A stretch of 64,000 nt of DNA, from NCBI GenBank assembly GCA_902810075.1, contig LR778135.1:1116001-1180000 (forward strand). Reading direction: 5' to 3'. This DNA comes from Ruminococcaceae bacterium BL-6 (GTDB taxonomy: Bacteria; Bacillota; Clostridia; Oscillospirales; Acutalibacteraceae). The notes below the pieces were generated by a model that saw only the letters and a program-made list of their open reading frames with translations, was not told the origin of the DNA and made no database searches. The position numbers and the translations under genes were made by a program. Positions 47,441 through 56,060 of the stretch are shown piece after piece (the stretch's first letter is position 1; every line of letters begins with the position of its first letter).

Positions 47441-48349
47441 ATGAAGAGATCACTTCGCACTTCCTATCATCGTAGGTTGAAATTGACAAGTTTCCTGCTC
47501 TGTTTGCCGGCGCTCCCGTTCATTGCGTTCGCATTGTATTCCATTCTGTACGCGATTTTGATGAGCCTGAATTCCAACGATGCGATCCTGAGGGGCGAGG
47601 GGTTCCATTTTGTTGGGCTGGAAAATTACAGAGCGACCCTCGGCGACTCGCAGTTTATGGGGGTAATGGGCAACACCTTTCTTTTCGCGGCATGCTCGAT
47701 CGTCATCGAGCTGATTCTCGGCCTTGTGATTTCGGCCGCGCTGTTTAAGAATCTCAAGGGCGTTTCGATTTTTAAAGTCTGCATCGTGCTCCCGATGATG
47801 ATGGCTCCTATCGCTTCGGGCGCCATCTGGCGCTGGATGTTTACGGACCGGTACGGCGTCATCAACCGGCTGCTCGAAATCATCGGGATCAAAGGGCCGT
47901 ACTGGCTGGGCGCGGGCATCCCGGCCAAGGCGGCGGTCGTCGCGGTGTCGGTCTGGGGCGCGCTGCCGTTCTCCATCCTGATTCTGCTGGCGGCCATGAG
48001 CAACGTGAGCAAGGACGTGCTGGAATCGGCCTGTATCGACGGCGCCAACAGCGCCCAGGCCTATTGGTATATCATTTTCCCGTCCCTGAAATCCTCGCTT
48101 TTCGTGATTCTGCTGATCCGAATCCCGGATGCTTTGAAGCTGTACGACATCATCTACATTTTGACGGGCGGCGGGCCGGCCAACGCGACGCAGACCATCA
48201 ATTACTATATCTACCAGCTGGGCTGGAAATCCATGAGGTTCGGCGACGCCTCGGCATATTCCGTGCTTTTGCTCTCCTTTATCGTCGCCTTTACCCTCAT
48301 CATGAACAAGGCCTTTTACCGGAAGAAAAAATATGCGGAGGGGGATTGA
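47441..48349 (+). CDS. Sugar ABC transporter permease (MalF/UgpA type)
   Basis: 302 residues with about six membrane helices. The ATPase-contact EAA loop is ESACIDGANSAQAYWYIIFP. The N-terminal cytoplasmic stretch (MKRSLRTSYHRRLK) is basic, fitting the positive-inside rule. It should form the inner-membrane channel with the second permease. CAGGAGGCAG precedes the ATG. It lies 2 nt upstream of the next permease gene. Confidence 0.92.
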   Translation: MKRSLRTSYHRRLKLTSFLLCLPALPFIAFALYSILYAILMSLNSNDAILRGEGFHFVGLENYRATLGDSQFMGVMGNTFLFAACSIVIELILGLVISAALFKNLKGVSIFKVCIVLPMMMAPIASGAIWRWMFTDRYGVINRLLEIIGIKGPYWLGAGIPAKAAVVAVSVWGALPFSILILLAAMSNVSKDVLESACIDGANSAQAYWYIIFPSLKSSLFVILLIRIPDALKLYDIIYILTGGGPANATQTINYYIYQLGWKSMRFGDASAYSVLLLSFIVAFTLIMNKAFYRKKKYAEGD

Positions 48350-48351
48350 GC

Positions 48352-49182
48352 ATGCGCACCAAACCGCTGGCAAAAACGTTTACCTATCTTATTTTGATCC
48401 TCGTGACCATTTTTCTGATCTTCCCGTTCCTCTGGCTGTTCCTCACCTCCATCAAATCCGAGGTTCAGCTGTTCTCCGTTCCGATCAAGTTCCTGCCGCA
48501 TCCGTTCACTATGGAGAATTATATCAAAATTTTTCAGAATAAAAGCGTCTTCCGCTATCTGCTCAACAGCGTTTTCATCTCGGTCGTCACGACCGCGGTC
48601 TCGCTGATCGTCTCCATTCCGGCGGCTTACAGCATCGCGAAGTACCGGTTCAAATTCGGGAACGTCCTTCTCCTGCTGATCCTCTTTATCCGTATGGTGC
48701 CGGGGATCACCCAGCTGCTGCCGTATTATTATATCATCTCCAAATTCGGGTTTTCAAACACCTACGCGGGGCTGATCCTGACTTACATCCCGGGGAACTG
48801 CATTTTCCTGATCATGATGCTGCAGAATTTCTTTCAGGCTTTTCCGAAGGATATTGAGGAAGCGGGGGAGATCGACGGGCTTTCGCCCGTGGGCATCATC
48901 ATCCGGATTTTAATCCCCATCTCCCTGCCCGCCATCAGCTCGGTGACCATCATCAATTTTATGGGGACGTGGAATGAATTCATGTACGCTTCCATCATCC
49001 TGCGCAACCCGCAGCTGGCGACGTTCCCGATCATCATCGCGCAGAAGGTCAACGCCTTCAGCACTTACTGGGGGGAGCTCACATCCTATACGGTGGTTTA
49101 CGTGCTGCCGGTCATCCTGTTTACCCTGTTCGCCCAAAAGGGCCTGGTCCAGGGCTTGACCGCCGGAGCGGTAAAGGAATAA
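48352..49182 (+). CDS. Sugar ABC transporter permease (MalG/UgpE type)
   Basis: 276 residues, about six membrane helices, with the EAA-type loop IEEAGEIDGLSPVGIIIRILIP and the C-terminal GLTAGAVKE seen in MalG-like proteins. The ATG at 48352 follows GGAGGGGGATTGAG. The reading frame extends further upstream inside the previous gene but is not needed. No ATP-binding subunit is encoded here; partner ATPase is likely a shared MsmX-type protein elsewhere. Confidence 0.92.
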   Translation: MRTKPLAKTFTYLILILVTIFLIFPFLWLFLTSIKSEVQLFSVPIKFLPHPFTMENYIKIFQNKSVFRYLLNSVFISVVTTAVSLIVSIPAAYSIAKYRFKFGNVLLLLILFIRMVPGITQLLPYYYIISKFGFSNTYAGLILTYIPGNCIFLIMMLQNFFQAFPKDIEEAGEIDGLSPVGIIIRILIPISLPAISSVTIINFMGTWNEFMYASIILRNPQLATFPIIIAQKVNAFSTYWGELTSYTVVYVLPVILFTLFAQKGLVQGLTAGAVKE

Positions 49183-49214
49183 CATACGTTAAGAAGAAAG
49201 ATAGGGGGACATGA

Positions 49215-51779
49215 ATGAATCAGATTTCTTTGCGGAATCAAAATTTTCTGGCCGGCTTTGACCCGGAGAAGGGAACCCTTCGAACGCTTCGCATGGCCGG
49301 AGACGAACTGGGCACCGAGTTTATCGGCAGCGAGGCCAATATTTCCTATCCGTCCATTCTCAAGGGCGGCCAGTGGCTGGGCGACTGGAAGATCGTCCTT
49401 TGGGACAGGGATGCGGATTCCTGGAAGGAGGAGCTGACTTCCCGTTCCGGGGACATCCGCCGGGTGCGCGGGGATGGGAACGCGGTGACGGTCTCGTACC
49501 GGGGCCGGTCGTCCGCTCCGGGCGGCATCTCCGATTTCGAGATGGAGCAGCGCTTCGAAGTGGACGGCGAAGTCATGAGATGGACGGCGAAGCTGACGAA
49601 CCCCAAAGACGTCCCCGTCGAATTCGGGGAAGTCTCGCTCCCGTTCCTTACCAATACGGATTTCAGCGGCATCTTCACGGATGAAAAATACAGGGATGAG
49701 GAGAACTGGCGCGGCGTCAAGCAGCGGCTCTGGCACGAGCAGCGCGTCCAGCAGCATCTGTGCGTCACGGGAAACAGCTCCTACGCCTATCTGCAGCGGC
49801 CGAAGGGGGATTACCCCGGCCTGCTGTTTCAAGTGGCGGACGATACGGCGCTGGAAGTGGCCTATCAGATGGACCCGAACATCGGCGACCAGTTTTCCAT
49901 CGTCTTCGAGGGGCCTTACTATCTGTCCCTGTATTCCTGGGCCGCCGTTTCGCGTGAGGGCTGGAACGCGGCCGGGGAAAGCAACCGTTACTGGTTCAAC
50001 GGCAACACCTCTCTGGTGCTCGGCCCGGGCATGAGCAAAGAATTCCACTTCGTCTTCAGCCGGATCGACCGCGAAGCCGACATCGCGCGGCGGCTGTACC
50101 AGTACGGGCAGGCGGTGGTGGACGTTCAGCCGGGCATGGTGGCGCCCTGCGGCGAGGAAGTGAACCTTCGGGTCCGCGCGAAGGACGCGGTGCATCTGGT
50201 CCCCGCCGCGAACAACCTGAAAATCGATCCCGTCAGGCGGGAGGGCGACGACAGCTATTACCGGCTGAGCTTTTCGCAGTCCGGGCAAAAGGAAATCCAG
50301 ATCCATCACGGCGGCAAACGCACGAATCTCTTTTTCTACGCCGTCGAAAACCCGGGCGCCCTGCTCCGCAGGCATGCGGATTTTGTCGCCACGCGGCAGT
50401 ATTATGGAAACAAAGAGGATCCGTTCGGCAGGTATCACGGCTTCCTCCCGTATGACGACAGGCTCGACACGCTGTTTGTCCACGGCTCGGAAAGCTGGCA
50501 GATCGGCTGCATGGATGAATACTGCATGCCGCCCGCCATGTTCCTGGCCGAGAAAAACACCTATATCCCGAACGAAAAAGAGGTCGATGTGCTGGAAGGC
50601 TTCGTCGACGACTGCCTGTTCCGCCGCCTGCAGGACCCCGGGACCTTCCTCATCCGCCGCGGCCTGTATTATGAGACCATCAACGACTCCGACCGGGATT
50701 CCTCCAAATGGTCCCGCGAGAGGGCCGAATCCACCGAGCGCTCGTTCAACTATCCGCTGGTGTTCAGCTTTTATTACTCGATGTATAAAATTGGTAAAAA
50801 ATACGGAATCACAAAACGCCACACCGCGCTGGAATATCTCGACCGGGCCTTCCGCACCGCGATGGTCGGCTACGAGGTGGGCAGGAACAAATTCAACGGC
50901 GCGCCGGCGGGCGCGACCGTCGTTCCTCTGCTCGACGCCCTGAAGGAGGAGCGGCCGGAGCAGTTCCGGCAGCTTTACGGCAAGGTGCGACGGATCGCGG
51001 AGGAGAACGCCGCAAGCTCCTACCCGTACGGCTCGGAGCTCTATGTGGATCAGACGTGCCACAATCAGTACCACGCGATGATGGAGTATTTCGGGTTCCG
51101 GGACAAAATCGAGGAAATTTACCGCGTCACATACGCCCTGCGCGGCGGGCTGCAGCCCGTGTGGTTCCAATACGGGAACGAAAAGCGCGGAAACGTGTGC
51201 TGCTGGTACGGAACGCCGCAGAACACCAGGGTTCTGTACAAGGGCTTTGAGGAAACCGGGGACCAGAGGATGGCAAAGCTCGGCTACTCGGGCCTGTTCA
51301 GCTTCCTGACCTGCCTGCGCGCCAGCGGAGCCGCGCACGGCTGGTTCCTGTGGTGGCCGGACAGGACCGGAAACGACCTGCGCTCGCTGGATACGGACCT
51401 TGGCATGTACAATTATCTGTACGCGGCGAAGTCCTATCTGGTGGAAGACGGCGTGTTCGGCCTGGCCGGCTACGGCTGCCGCGTGGATTCGGCGGACGGC
51501 AGGGTCACGATGACACCCTACGACGGCATCGGCGCAAGGCTGTACGCGGCCCCTTACGGGATCGACATCGAAGCCGCCGCCGGCCGGGTCGAATCCGTTT
51601 CTTTCGAGCCGGAAAACGGGCAGTGCGTCATCCGCCTGTCTGCCGCGGGGAGCGGCGGGTATCGGGGCGAGCTCACCGTAAAGGGCCCGGAATCCTGGGA
51701 TGTCGTTGTCAACGGGAAAGATTTTGGAACGATCGGGCAGATTCTTCATCTCAAAAACATAGAAATGCAAGAGATATGA
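49215..51779 (+). CDS. DUF5695-type protein, putative glycoside-active enzyme
   Basis: 854 residues, cytoplasmic (no signal peptide). The N-terminal third is beta-rich (MNQISLRNQNFLAGFDPEKG, GTEFIG, FEMEQRFEVDGEVMRWTAKL), the rest helical with Trp/His/Glu-rich motifs (HGSESWQIGCMDEYCMPPAM, YVDQTCHNQYHAMMEYFG, HGWFLWWPDRTGNDLRSLD) like an (alpha/alpha)6 barrel. This architecture resembles the DUF5695 family; I assign it from memory. Its place between the permeases and a GH127 enzyme suggests action on the same imported sugar. Catalytic residues cannot be named. Confidence 0.65.
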   Translation: MNQISLRNQNFLAGFDPEKGTLRTLRMAGDELGTEFIGSEANISYPSILKGGQWLGDWKIVLWDRDADSWKEELTSRSGDIRRVRGDGNAVTVSYRGRSSAPGGISDFEMEQRFEVDGEVMRWTAKLTNPKDVPVEFGEVSLPFLTNTDFSGIFTDEKYRDEENWRGVKQRLWHEQRVQQHLCVTGNSSYAYLQRPKGDYPGLLFQVADDTALEVAYQMDPNIGDQFSIVFEGPYYLSLYSWAAVSREGWNAAGESNRYWFNGNTSLVLGPGMSKEFHFVFSRIDREADIARRLYQYGQAVVDVQPGMVAPCGEEVNLRVRAKDAVHLVPAANNLKIDPVRREGDDSYYRLSFSQSGQKEIQIHHGGKRTNLFFYAVENPGALLRRHADFVATRQYYGNKEDPFGRYHGFLPYDDRLDTLFVHGSESWQIGCMDEYCMPPAMFLAEKNTYIPNEKEVDVLEGFVDDCLFRRLQDPGTFLIRRGLYYETINDSDRDSSKWSRERAESTERSFNYPLVFSFYYSMYKIGKKYGITKRHTALEYLDRAFRTAMVGYEVGRNKFNGAPAGATVVPLLDALKEERPEQFRQLYGKVRRIAEENAASSYPYGSELYVDQTCHNQYHAMMEYFGFRDKIEEIYRVTYALRGGLQPVWFQYGNEKRGNVCCWYGTPQNTRVLYKGFEETGDQRMAKLGYSGLFSFLTCLRASGAAHGWFLWWPDRTGNDLRSLDTDLGMYNYLYAAKSYLVEDGVFGLAGYGCRVDSADGRVTMTPYDGIGARLYAAPYGIDIEAAAGRVESVSFEPENGQCVIRLSAAGSGGYRGELTVKGPESWDVVVNGKDFGTIGQILHLKNIEMQEI

Positions 51780-51813
51780 AAACGATAAAATAAGGTTAGG
51801 AGAATCACGAAGC

Positions 51814-53769
51814 ATGGAAGAAAAGTTATTGACGGAAGCGGTTCCCATCAGCGACTACAGGATCGACGATTCTTTCTGGAAGCAGAAGATCGACATAATC
51901 CACGACACGGCCATCCCCTATCAGTGGAGCGTCCTCAACGACCGCGTAAAGGATGCCGCCCCGAGCCACTGCATCGAAAATTTCCGGATCGCCGCGGGCC
52001 TCAGCAAGGGCGAGTTCCAGGGGCGCGTGTTTCAGGACAGCGACGCCTACAAATGGCTGGAAACGGTCGGCTACATTCTGAAACGGTATCAGGACCCGGA
52101 GCTGATGAAAACGGCCGACGGGCTGATCGACCTGATCGTCAGCGCCCAGCAGCCCGACGGCTACCTGGATACTTATTACATCATCAACGGCCTTGACAAA
52201 AGGTTCACCAACGTGGCGAACAACCACGAGCTGTACTGCGCCGGGCACATGATCGAGGCGGCCGTCGCCTATTATCAGGGGACCGGGAAGCGCAGGCTTC
52301 TGGATGCGGCGATCCGCCTGGCCGGCTGCATCGACGGCCGTTTCGGCGCGGAGCCGGGGAAGCTGCACGCCTATCCCGGGCATGAGATCCTGGAAATGGC
52401 ACTGGTGCGCCTGTATCACGCCACCGGAGAAGAGCGGTTCCTGAATCTTGCCGAGTATTTTATCAACGAGCGGGGCCGGAGCCCCTTGTATTTTGAGGAG
52501 GAGCAGCGGAAATACGGCTATCCGTTCTTTTGGAAGGACAGCTATTTCCAGTATCAGTATTATCAGGCCGGGAAGCCGGTCCGCGAGCAGCTTGCGGCGG
52601 AAGGGCACGCCGTGCGCGCGGTCTACCTGTATTCCGGCATGGCCGCCGTCGCCAGGGAAAAGCGGGATGCGGGCCTGCATCAGGCCTGTGTGCGGCTGAT
52701 GGACGACATTGTCGACCGCCAGATGTACATCACGGGGGCGATCGGCCAGTCGGAGTACGGGGAATCGTTCACCTTCGACTACGACCTGCCGAACGATACG
52801 ATCTACGGAGAGACCTGCGCGGCCATCGGCCTGGTGTTTTTCGCCCGCAGGATGCTGGAGATCGCCCCCAGCCGCAAATACGCGGACGTCATCGAGCGGG
52901 TGATCTACAACGGATCGATCAGCGGCATGTCGGCGGAGGGGACCCGCTTTTTCTATGTCAATCCCCTGGAGGTCAACCCCGAGGCCTGCGTTAAGGATGA
53001 GGGCAAGCGGCATGTGAAGCCCGAACGGCAGAAATGGTTCAGCTGCGCCTGCTGCCCGCCCAATCTGGCCCGGCTGATCGCCTCCATCTCCTCCTATGCC
53101 AGCACCCGCAACGACAGGCAGCTGTTTCTCCACCAGTATTTCGGCGGAACGCTCCGTACCGGCTTCGGGAACTCGTCCCTGCGGATCAAAAGCGGGTTCC
53201 CATGGGATGGAAAAGTCGCCGTCACCGTATCCGGAGAGACGAAATCCTATGAGCTTGTTCTCCGCATCCCGGGCTGGTGCACGGGGTACACGCTCAAAAT
53301 CAACGGGGAAGAGGCGGATGTCCCGGAAAAGGAAGGCTACCTCTCCATTTCCAGAAGCTGGGCGGAAGGGGATCGGATCGACCTTGATTTCGAGATGCCC
53401 GTGCTTGTGAATTACGCCCACCCGAGCGTCCGGGAGGACGTCGGAAAGATCGCCGTGTCCAGGGGCCCGGTGGTATATTGCCTGGAGGAAGCCGACAACG
53501 GGAAAAACCTGCACCGTGTTTTCCTGAATCCCGGGGCGGAATTCGCGGCCCGGCAGGACGATCTGCTGGGCGGCTGCGTCACGCTGGAATCGGACGTTTC
53601 CGTGCTGAAGGACGACGGCTGGGGCGGGAACCTGTACCGGGCGGATGCAAGGCCCGAATTTGAAGCGAAAAGGGTCAAATGGATTCCCTATTACCTCTGG
53701 GCGAACCGTGGCGTCGGGGAGATGCTGGTCTGGGTGCACGACGGTTCTTTTTTGAAAGGAAATCTTTAG
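51814..53769 (+). CDS. GH127 family beta-L-arabinofuranosidase
   Basis: 651 residues, no signal peptide. The zinc-cysteine active site of GH127 is recognisable: YGETCAAIGLVFFARRML supplies the Glu and a Cys, and FSCACCPPNLARLIAS supplies the nucleophile Cys and a neighbouring ligand. The N-terminal (alpha/alpha)6 barrel (PDGYLDTYYIINGLDKRFT, NNHELYCAGHMIEAAVAYYQ) and C-terminal beta-sandwiches match HypBA1. It should release L-arabinofuranose from beta-linked arabinooligosaccharides after import. The TAG stop coincides with the end of a repeat element. Confidence 0.93.
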   Translation: MEEKLLTEAVPISDYRIDDSFWKQKIDIIHDTAIPYQWSVLNDRVKDAAPSHCIENFRIAAGLSKGEFQGRVFQDSDAYKWLETVGYILKRYQDPELMKTADGLIDLIVSAQQPDGYLDTYYIINGLDKRFTNVANNHELYCAGHMIEAAVAYYQGTGKRRLLDAAIRLAGCIDGRFGAEPGKLHAYPGHEILEMALVRLYHATGEERFLNLAEYFINERGRSPLYFEEEQRKYGYPFFWKDSYFQYQYYQAGKPVREQLAAEGHAVRAVYLYSGMAAVAREKRDAGLHQACVRLMDDIVDRQMYITGAIGQSEYGESFTFDYDLPNDTIYGETCAAIGLVFFARRMLEIAPSRKYADVIERVIYNGSISGMSAEGTRFFYVNPLEVNPEACVKDEGKRHVKPERQKWFSCACCPPNLARLIASISSYASTRNDRQLFLHQYFGGTLRTGFGNSSLRIKSGFPWDGKVAVTVSGETKSYELVLRIPGWCTGYTLKINGEEADVPEKEGYLSISRSWAEGDRIDLDFEMPVLVNYAHPSVREDVGKIAVSRGPVVYCLEEADNGKNLHRVFLNPGAEFAARQDDLLGGCVTLESDVSVLKDDGWGGNLYRADARPEFEAKRVKWIPYYLWANRGVGEMLVWVHDGSFLKGNL

Positions 53770-53828
53770 CCTTGTTCGAGAAATAAAAAATGCGAAACAG
53801 ACAAGTTTCTTGATTGTTCAAACGAAGC
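53768..53828 (+). mobile_element. MITE-like repeat, copy C (internally deleted)
   Basis: About 61 bp: AGCCTTGTTCGAGAAATAAA at the left and GTTCAAACGAAGCC at the right, with GAAACAGACAAG inside. Relative to copies A and B the segment between ATAAAAAA and GAAACAGAC is missing. It starts at the AG of the GH127 gene's TAG stop. Confidence 0.7.
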
Positions 53829-53894
53829 CCGCCCCGTTTGAACCGTTGGGAACCTGTTGAGCGCTTCGATCCGGTGAAAAAACAATACAACAAG

Positions 53895-53940
53895 GATGCG
53901 CCTTGCCGGCTTTGAAAAGCCGTTTCAAGGCGCATCTTTC
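53895..53940. terminator. Terminator of the sugar locus
   Basis: GATGCGCCTTG pairs with CAAGGCGCATC around an inner CGGCTTT-GAAA-AGCCG stem, then TTTCTG. Similar in form to the hairpin at 7848-7896. Confidence 0.75.
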
Positions 53941-53982
53941 TGTTTTCAGGAGCCGTCCTGTGCCATTAGAGGCAGAAGCTGT

Positions 53983-54021
53983 TTTTGTTCCTCCCCCGCC
54001 TTCGGCGGGGGAGGAACAAAA
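53983..54021. terminator. Very stable bidirectional hairpin
   Basis: A perfect 18-bp inverted repeat (left arm TTTTGTTCCTCCCCCGCC, 53983-54000) with a TTC loop, T-rich ends on both strands. It lies 72 nt downstream of the minus-strand JAMM gene and can end transcription from both sides. Confidence 0.75.
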
Positions 54022-54093
54022 TAGAATTGCTGTAAATTGTCCAAAGCTTGGCGGGAGCTCCGCCAATCCGCCGTTCCGATATCTCTCATGGGA

Positions 54094-54507
54094 TCAGGGG
54101 ATGATCTCCAGCGTCTGCGGTGTCGCCTTGCCGCCCGCGATCCCGAACGACTTCAGCACCGGCGTTTCCCCCGCCAGGGAAAGGATCAGGTAGCTGGCCT
54201 TTGGGTCGTGGGCCAGCCGTATGTCCTCCCGGGATGGCCGTGCGGGGGTGGAGGGATGAGAATGAAAATTCCCGAGCGGCGAAAGCCCCAGGGCGCGCAT
54301 CTCCCTGACGGCCGCGAGCTACTCCCGGGGATCGACCGAAAAATGCTCCGGGCTTTGGTCGGGGTTCGACAGAAGATACACCTTTTCCACGGTTTTTACG
54401 CCGCCCTGCGCGGTCCCCGCGATCAGGCCGCAGGATTCGTTCGGCAGCCCCGCCTTCGCGTGGCCGACGATCCTGCCGTAATCCGATTTTCTAAGCCTGA
54501 CCGTCAT
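54094..54507 (-). pseudogene. JAMM/MPN metalloprotease with in-frame amber codon
   Basis: The minus-strand frame from 54507 reads MTVRLRKSDYGRIVGHAKAG, then NESCGLIAG with the catalytic Glu24, runs to SVDPRE, meets TAG at 54321-54319 (codon 63), and continues in the same frame LAAVREMRALGLSPLGNFHS HPSTPARPSREDI, which is the JAMM zinc motif HxHP...PSxxD. A single CAG-to-TAG change explains it. Intact it would be a 137-residue desampylase-like protease that trims ubiquitin-like sulfur carriers. It overlaps the ThiF gene by 4 nt (ATGA). Read-through or a sequencing error are the alternatives. Confidence 0.85.
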
Positions 54508-55307
54508 TTCAAATCACACTCCGCCTGTTCGTAATCAAACGGCTTCAAAATGGTGGGATGCTCCCCGCAGACGGCGCAGTCCCGCGCCCGCGGCACCCTG
54601 ATTTTGCGGAGCTCCATTTTGAGCGCGTCATAGGTCAGCAGATATCCCGTCAGCAGTTCCCCCTTGCCGACGATGTATTTGACCGTTTCCAGGGCCTGCA
54701 GGGAGCCGATTACGCCCGCGACCGCCCCGATGACCCCGGCCTGCCTGCAGGTGGGCACCGCGTCCGGCGGGGGCGGCTCTTTGAAAACGCAGCGGTAGCA
54801 CGGGCCACGCCCCGGCATGTAAGTCATGAGCTGGCCCCGGAACCGGATGATCCCCGCGTGGGAAAAGGGCTTGCCCGCCAGCACGCAGGCATCGTTGATG
54901 AGAAATTTCGCGGGGAAATTGTCGGTGCCGTCGAGGATGAAATCGTAATCCGCGATCAGCTCCATCACATTGTCCGACGCCACGAAGGTGCGGTAGGTGT
55001 TGACCGTGATGCCGGGGTTGATGGCCAGCATGGCCTCTTTGGCCGACTGCACCTTTGCCTTCCCCACATCGGGCGTCGTGTGGATGATCTGCCGCTGCAG
55101 GTTGGAAAGATCCACCTCATCGGCGTCGGCGATGCCGATGGTGCCCACCCCGGCGGCGGCCAGATAGAGCGCGGCGGGAGCGCCCAGTCCCCCCGCCCCG
55201 ACGATCAGCACCCTGGCGTTCAGCAGCTTCTTCTGCCCCTTTACGCCCACTTCGGACAGGATGATGTTCCGGGAATAGCGTTCCAGCTGTTCATTGGTAA
55301 AAGCCAT
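54504..55307 (-). CDS. ThiF/MoeB/HesA family adenylyltransferase
   Basis: 267 residues. E1-like enzyme that adenylates the C-terminal glycine of a ThiS/MoaD-type carrier so that it can receive sulfur. Motifs: RYSRNIILSEVGVKGQKKLL, the nucleotide loop VLIVGAGGLGAPAALYLAAAG, DEVDLSNLQRQIIH, and ILDGTDNFPAKFLINDACV. Zinc-binding cysteine pairs are present (CYRC and CAVCG). It lies between the carrier and the JAMM gene with overlaps on both sides (17 and 4 nt), so all three are one translational unit. Confidence 0.93.
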   Translation of the reverse strand: MAFTNEQLERYSRNIILSEVGVKGQKKLLNARVLIVGAGGLGAPAALYLAAAGVGTIGIADADEVDLSNLQRQIIHTTPDVGKAKVQSAKEAMLAINPGITVNTYRTFVASDNVMELIADYDFILDGTDNFPAKFLINDACVLAGKPFSHAGIIRFRGQLMTYMPGRGPCYRCVFKEPPPPDAVPTCRQAGVIGAVAGVIGSLQALETVKYIVGKGELLTGYLLTYDALKMELRKIRVPRARDCAVCGEHPTILKPFDYEQAECDLK

Positions 55308-55515
55308 CGCACTGCCCCCCGCCCATAAAGTACAGGAATTCCACGCTGTCGCCGTCCTTTAAGGCGGTTTCGGCAAACGCGCTGCTGCGGATAAATTCAT
55401 CGTTGACCGATACGGTGACATATTCCGGCGTTTCCACCTGCTCCAGCTCGATCAGCTTCGCCACGGTCAGGCCGTCGGCGTATTCCTTCGGGATTCCGGC
55501 TACGGTAAGTTTCAT
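55291..55515 (-). CDS. ThiS/MoaD-like sulfur carrier with C-terminal extension
   Basis: 74 residues with a beta-grasp pattern (MKLTVAGIPKEYADGLTVAK, VTVSVNDEFIRSS, LKDGDSVEFLYFMGGG). Active carriers end in GG; here GGG (65-67) is followed by QCDGFYQ. Such tails are removed by JAMM proteases in the HcyS/HcyD and QbsE/QbsD systems, fitting the JAMM gene downstream. GGAGG lies 7 nt before the ATG. A thiamine role is possible but no other thi gene is near; cysteine/homocysteine or sulfide assimilation is as likely. Confidence 0.85.
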   Translation of the reverse strand: MKLTVAGIPKEYADGLTVAKLIELEQVETPEYVTVSVNDEFIRSSAFAETALKDGDSVEFLYFMGGGQCDGFYQ

Positions 55516-55613
55516 TTCGAGTCCTCCAAAATCTGATTGATTGTTTCACATGGCGCTTCTTTTCCCGCAAGCGCGGCCTTGCGCTGCCTTCGCTTTGATC
55601 TTTTTGACGCCGT

Positions 55614-55859
55614 TCAGCCGCCCGCCTTCCGCACGATCAGGTTATAGGTGCCGTCCCCGTTGTCCGTCAGCTTCAGCACCCGGTGCCCTTCCTCCTTCAC
55701 GCTTCGGGGAACGTTCTGCACCGGCTCTCCGTCGTTCATGCGGATGGAGAGGATCTGCCCATCCTCCAGCTCTTCCAGCGCCACCTTTGCCTTGACGAAG
55801 GTCACGGGGCAGACCACATCCGTGATGTCCACCGTTTCGTCAATCCTGTATTCCGCCAC
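55614..55859 (-). CDS. TusA/SirA family sulfur-transfer protein
   Basis: 81 residues. The TusA signature Cys17-Pro18 lies in DITDVVCPVTFVKAKVALEE, followed by DGQILSIRMNDGEPVQNVP. TusA-like proteins carry a persulfide on this Cys. The C-terminal ends in Gly-Gly (RKAGG). The GTG start at 55859 has GGAGG 8 nt upstream. It is the first gene of the TusA-ThiS-ThiF-JAMM cassette, 98 nt before the carrier gene, and could supply the sulfur for thiocarboxylate formation. Confidence 0.88.
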   Translation of the reverse strand: MAEYRIDETVDITDVVCPVTFVKAKVALEELEDGQILSIRMNDGEPVQNVPRSVKEEGHRVLKLTDNGDGTYNLIVRKAGG

Positions 55860-56060
55860 GATACGCCGCCTCCATTTCCGATTTGATCAACCGAATCCAA
55901 AAACGGCACAGGCTTCCCATGAAGATCTTTCTGCCAAATAAGCTGACGATCCGGGAAAGCGTCGCGAATCTGAACGAGAGGATGTTCCTGTAGAAAGCCC
56001 ATCTGCTTCCAAATCTCCGGGGCTGTCGTGGCGCAGAGGCATCTGGGATGGCTCACTTGT
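55860..56060. other. Gap between tusA-like and AEC transporter genes
   Basis: About 200 bp. A minus-strand open frame (55802-56071) spans it and runs into the TusA coding region in another frame; it has no RBS or recognisable domain, so no gene is called. Confidence 0.4.

Noticed and set aside
49098..51848. A 916-residue open frame antisense to the DUF5695-type gene
   Set aside because: Complement of a highly biased coding sequence; low-complexity composition and no domain.
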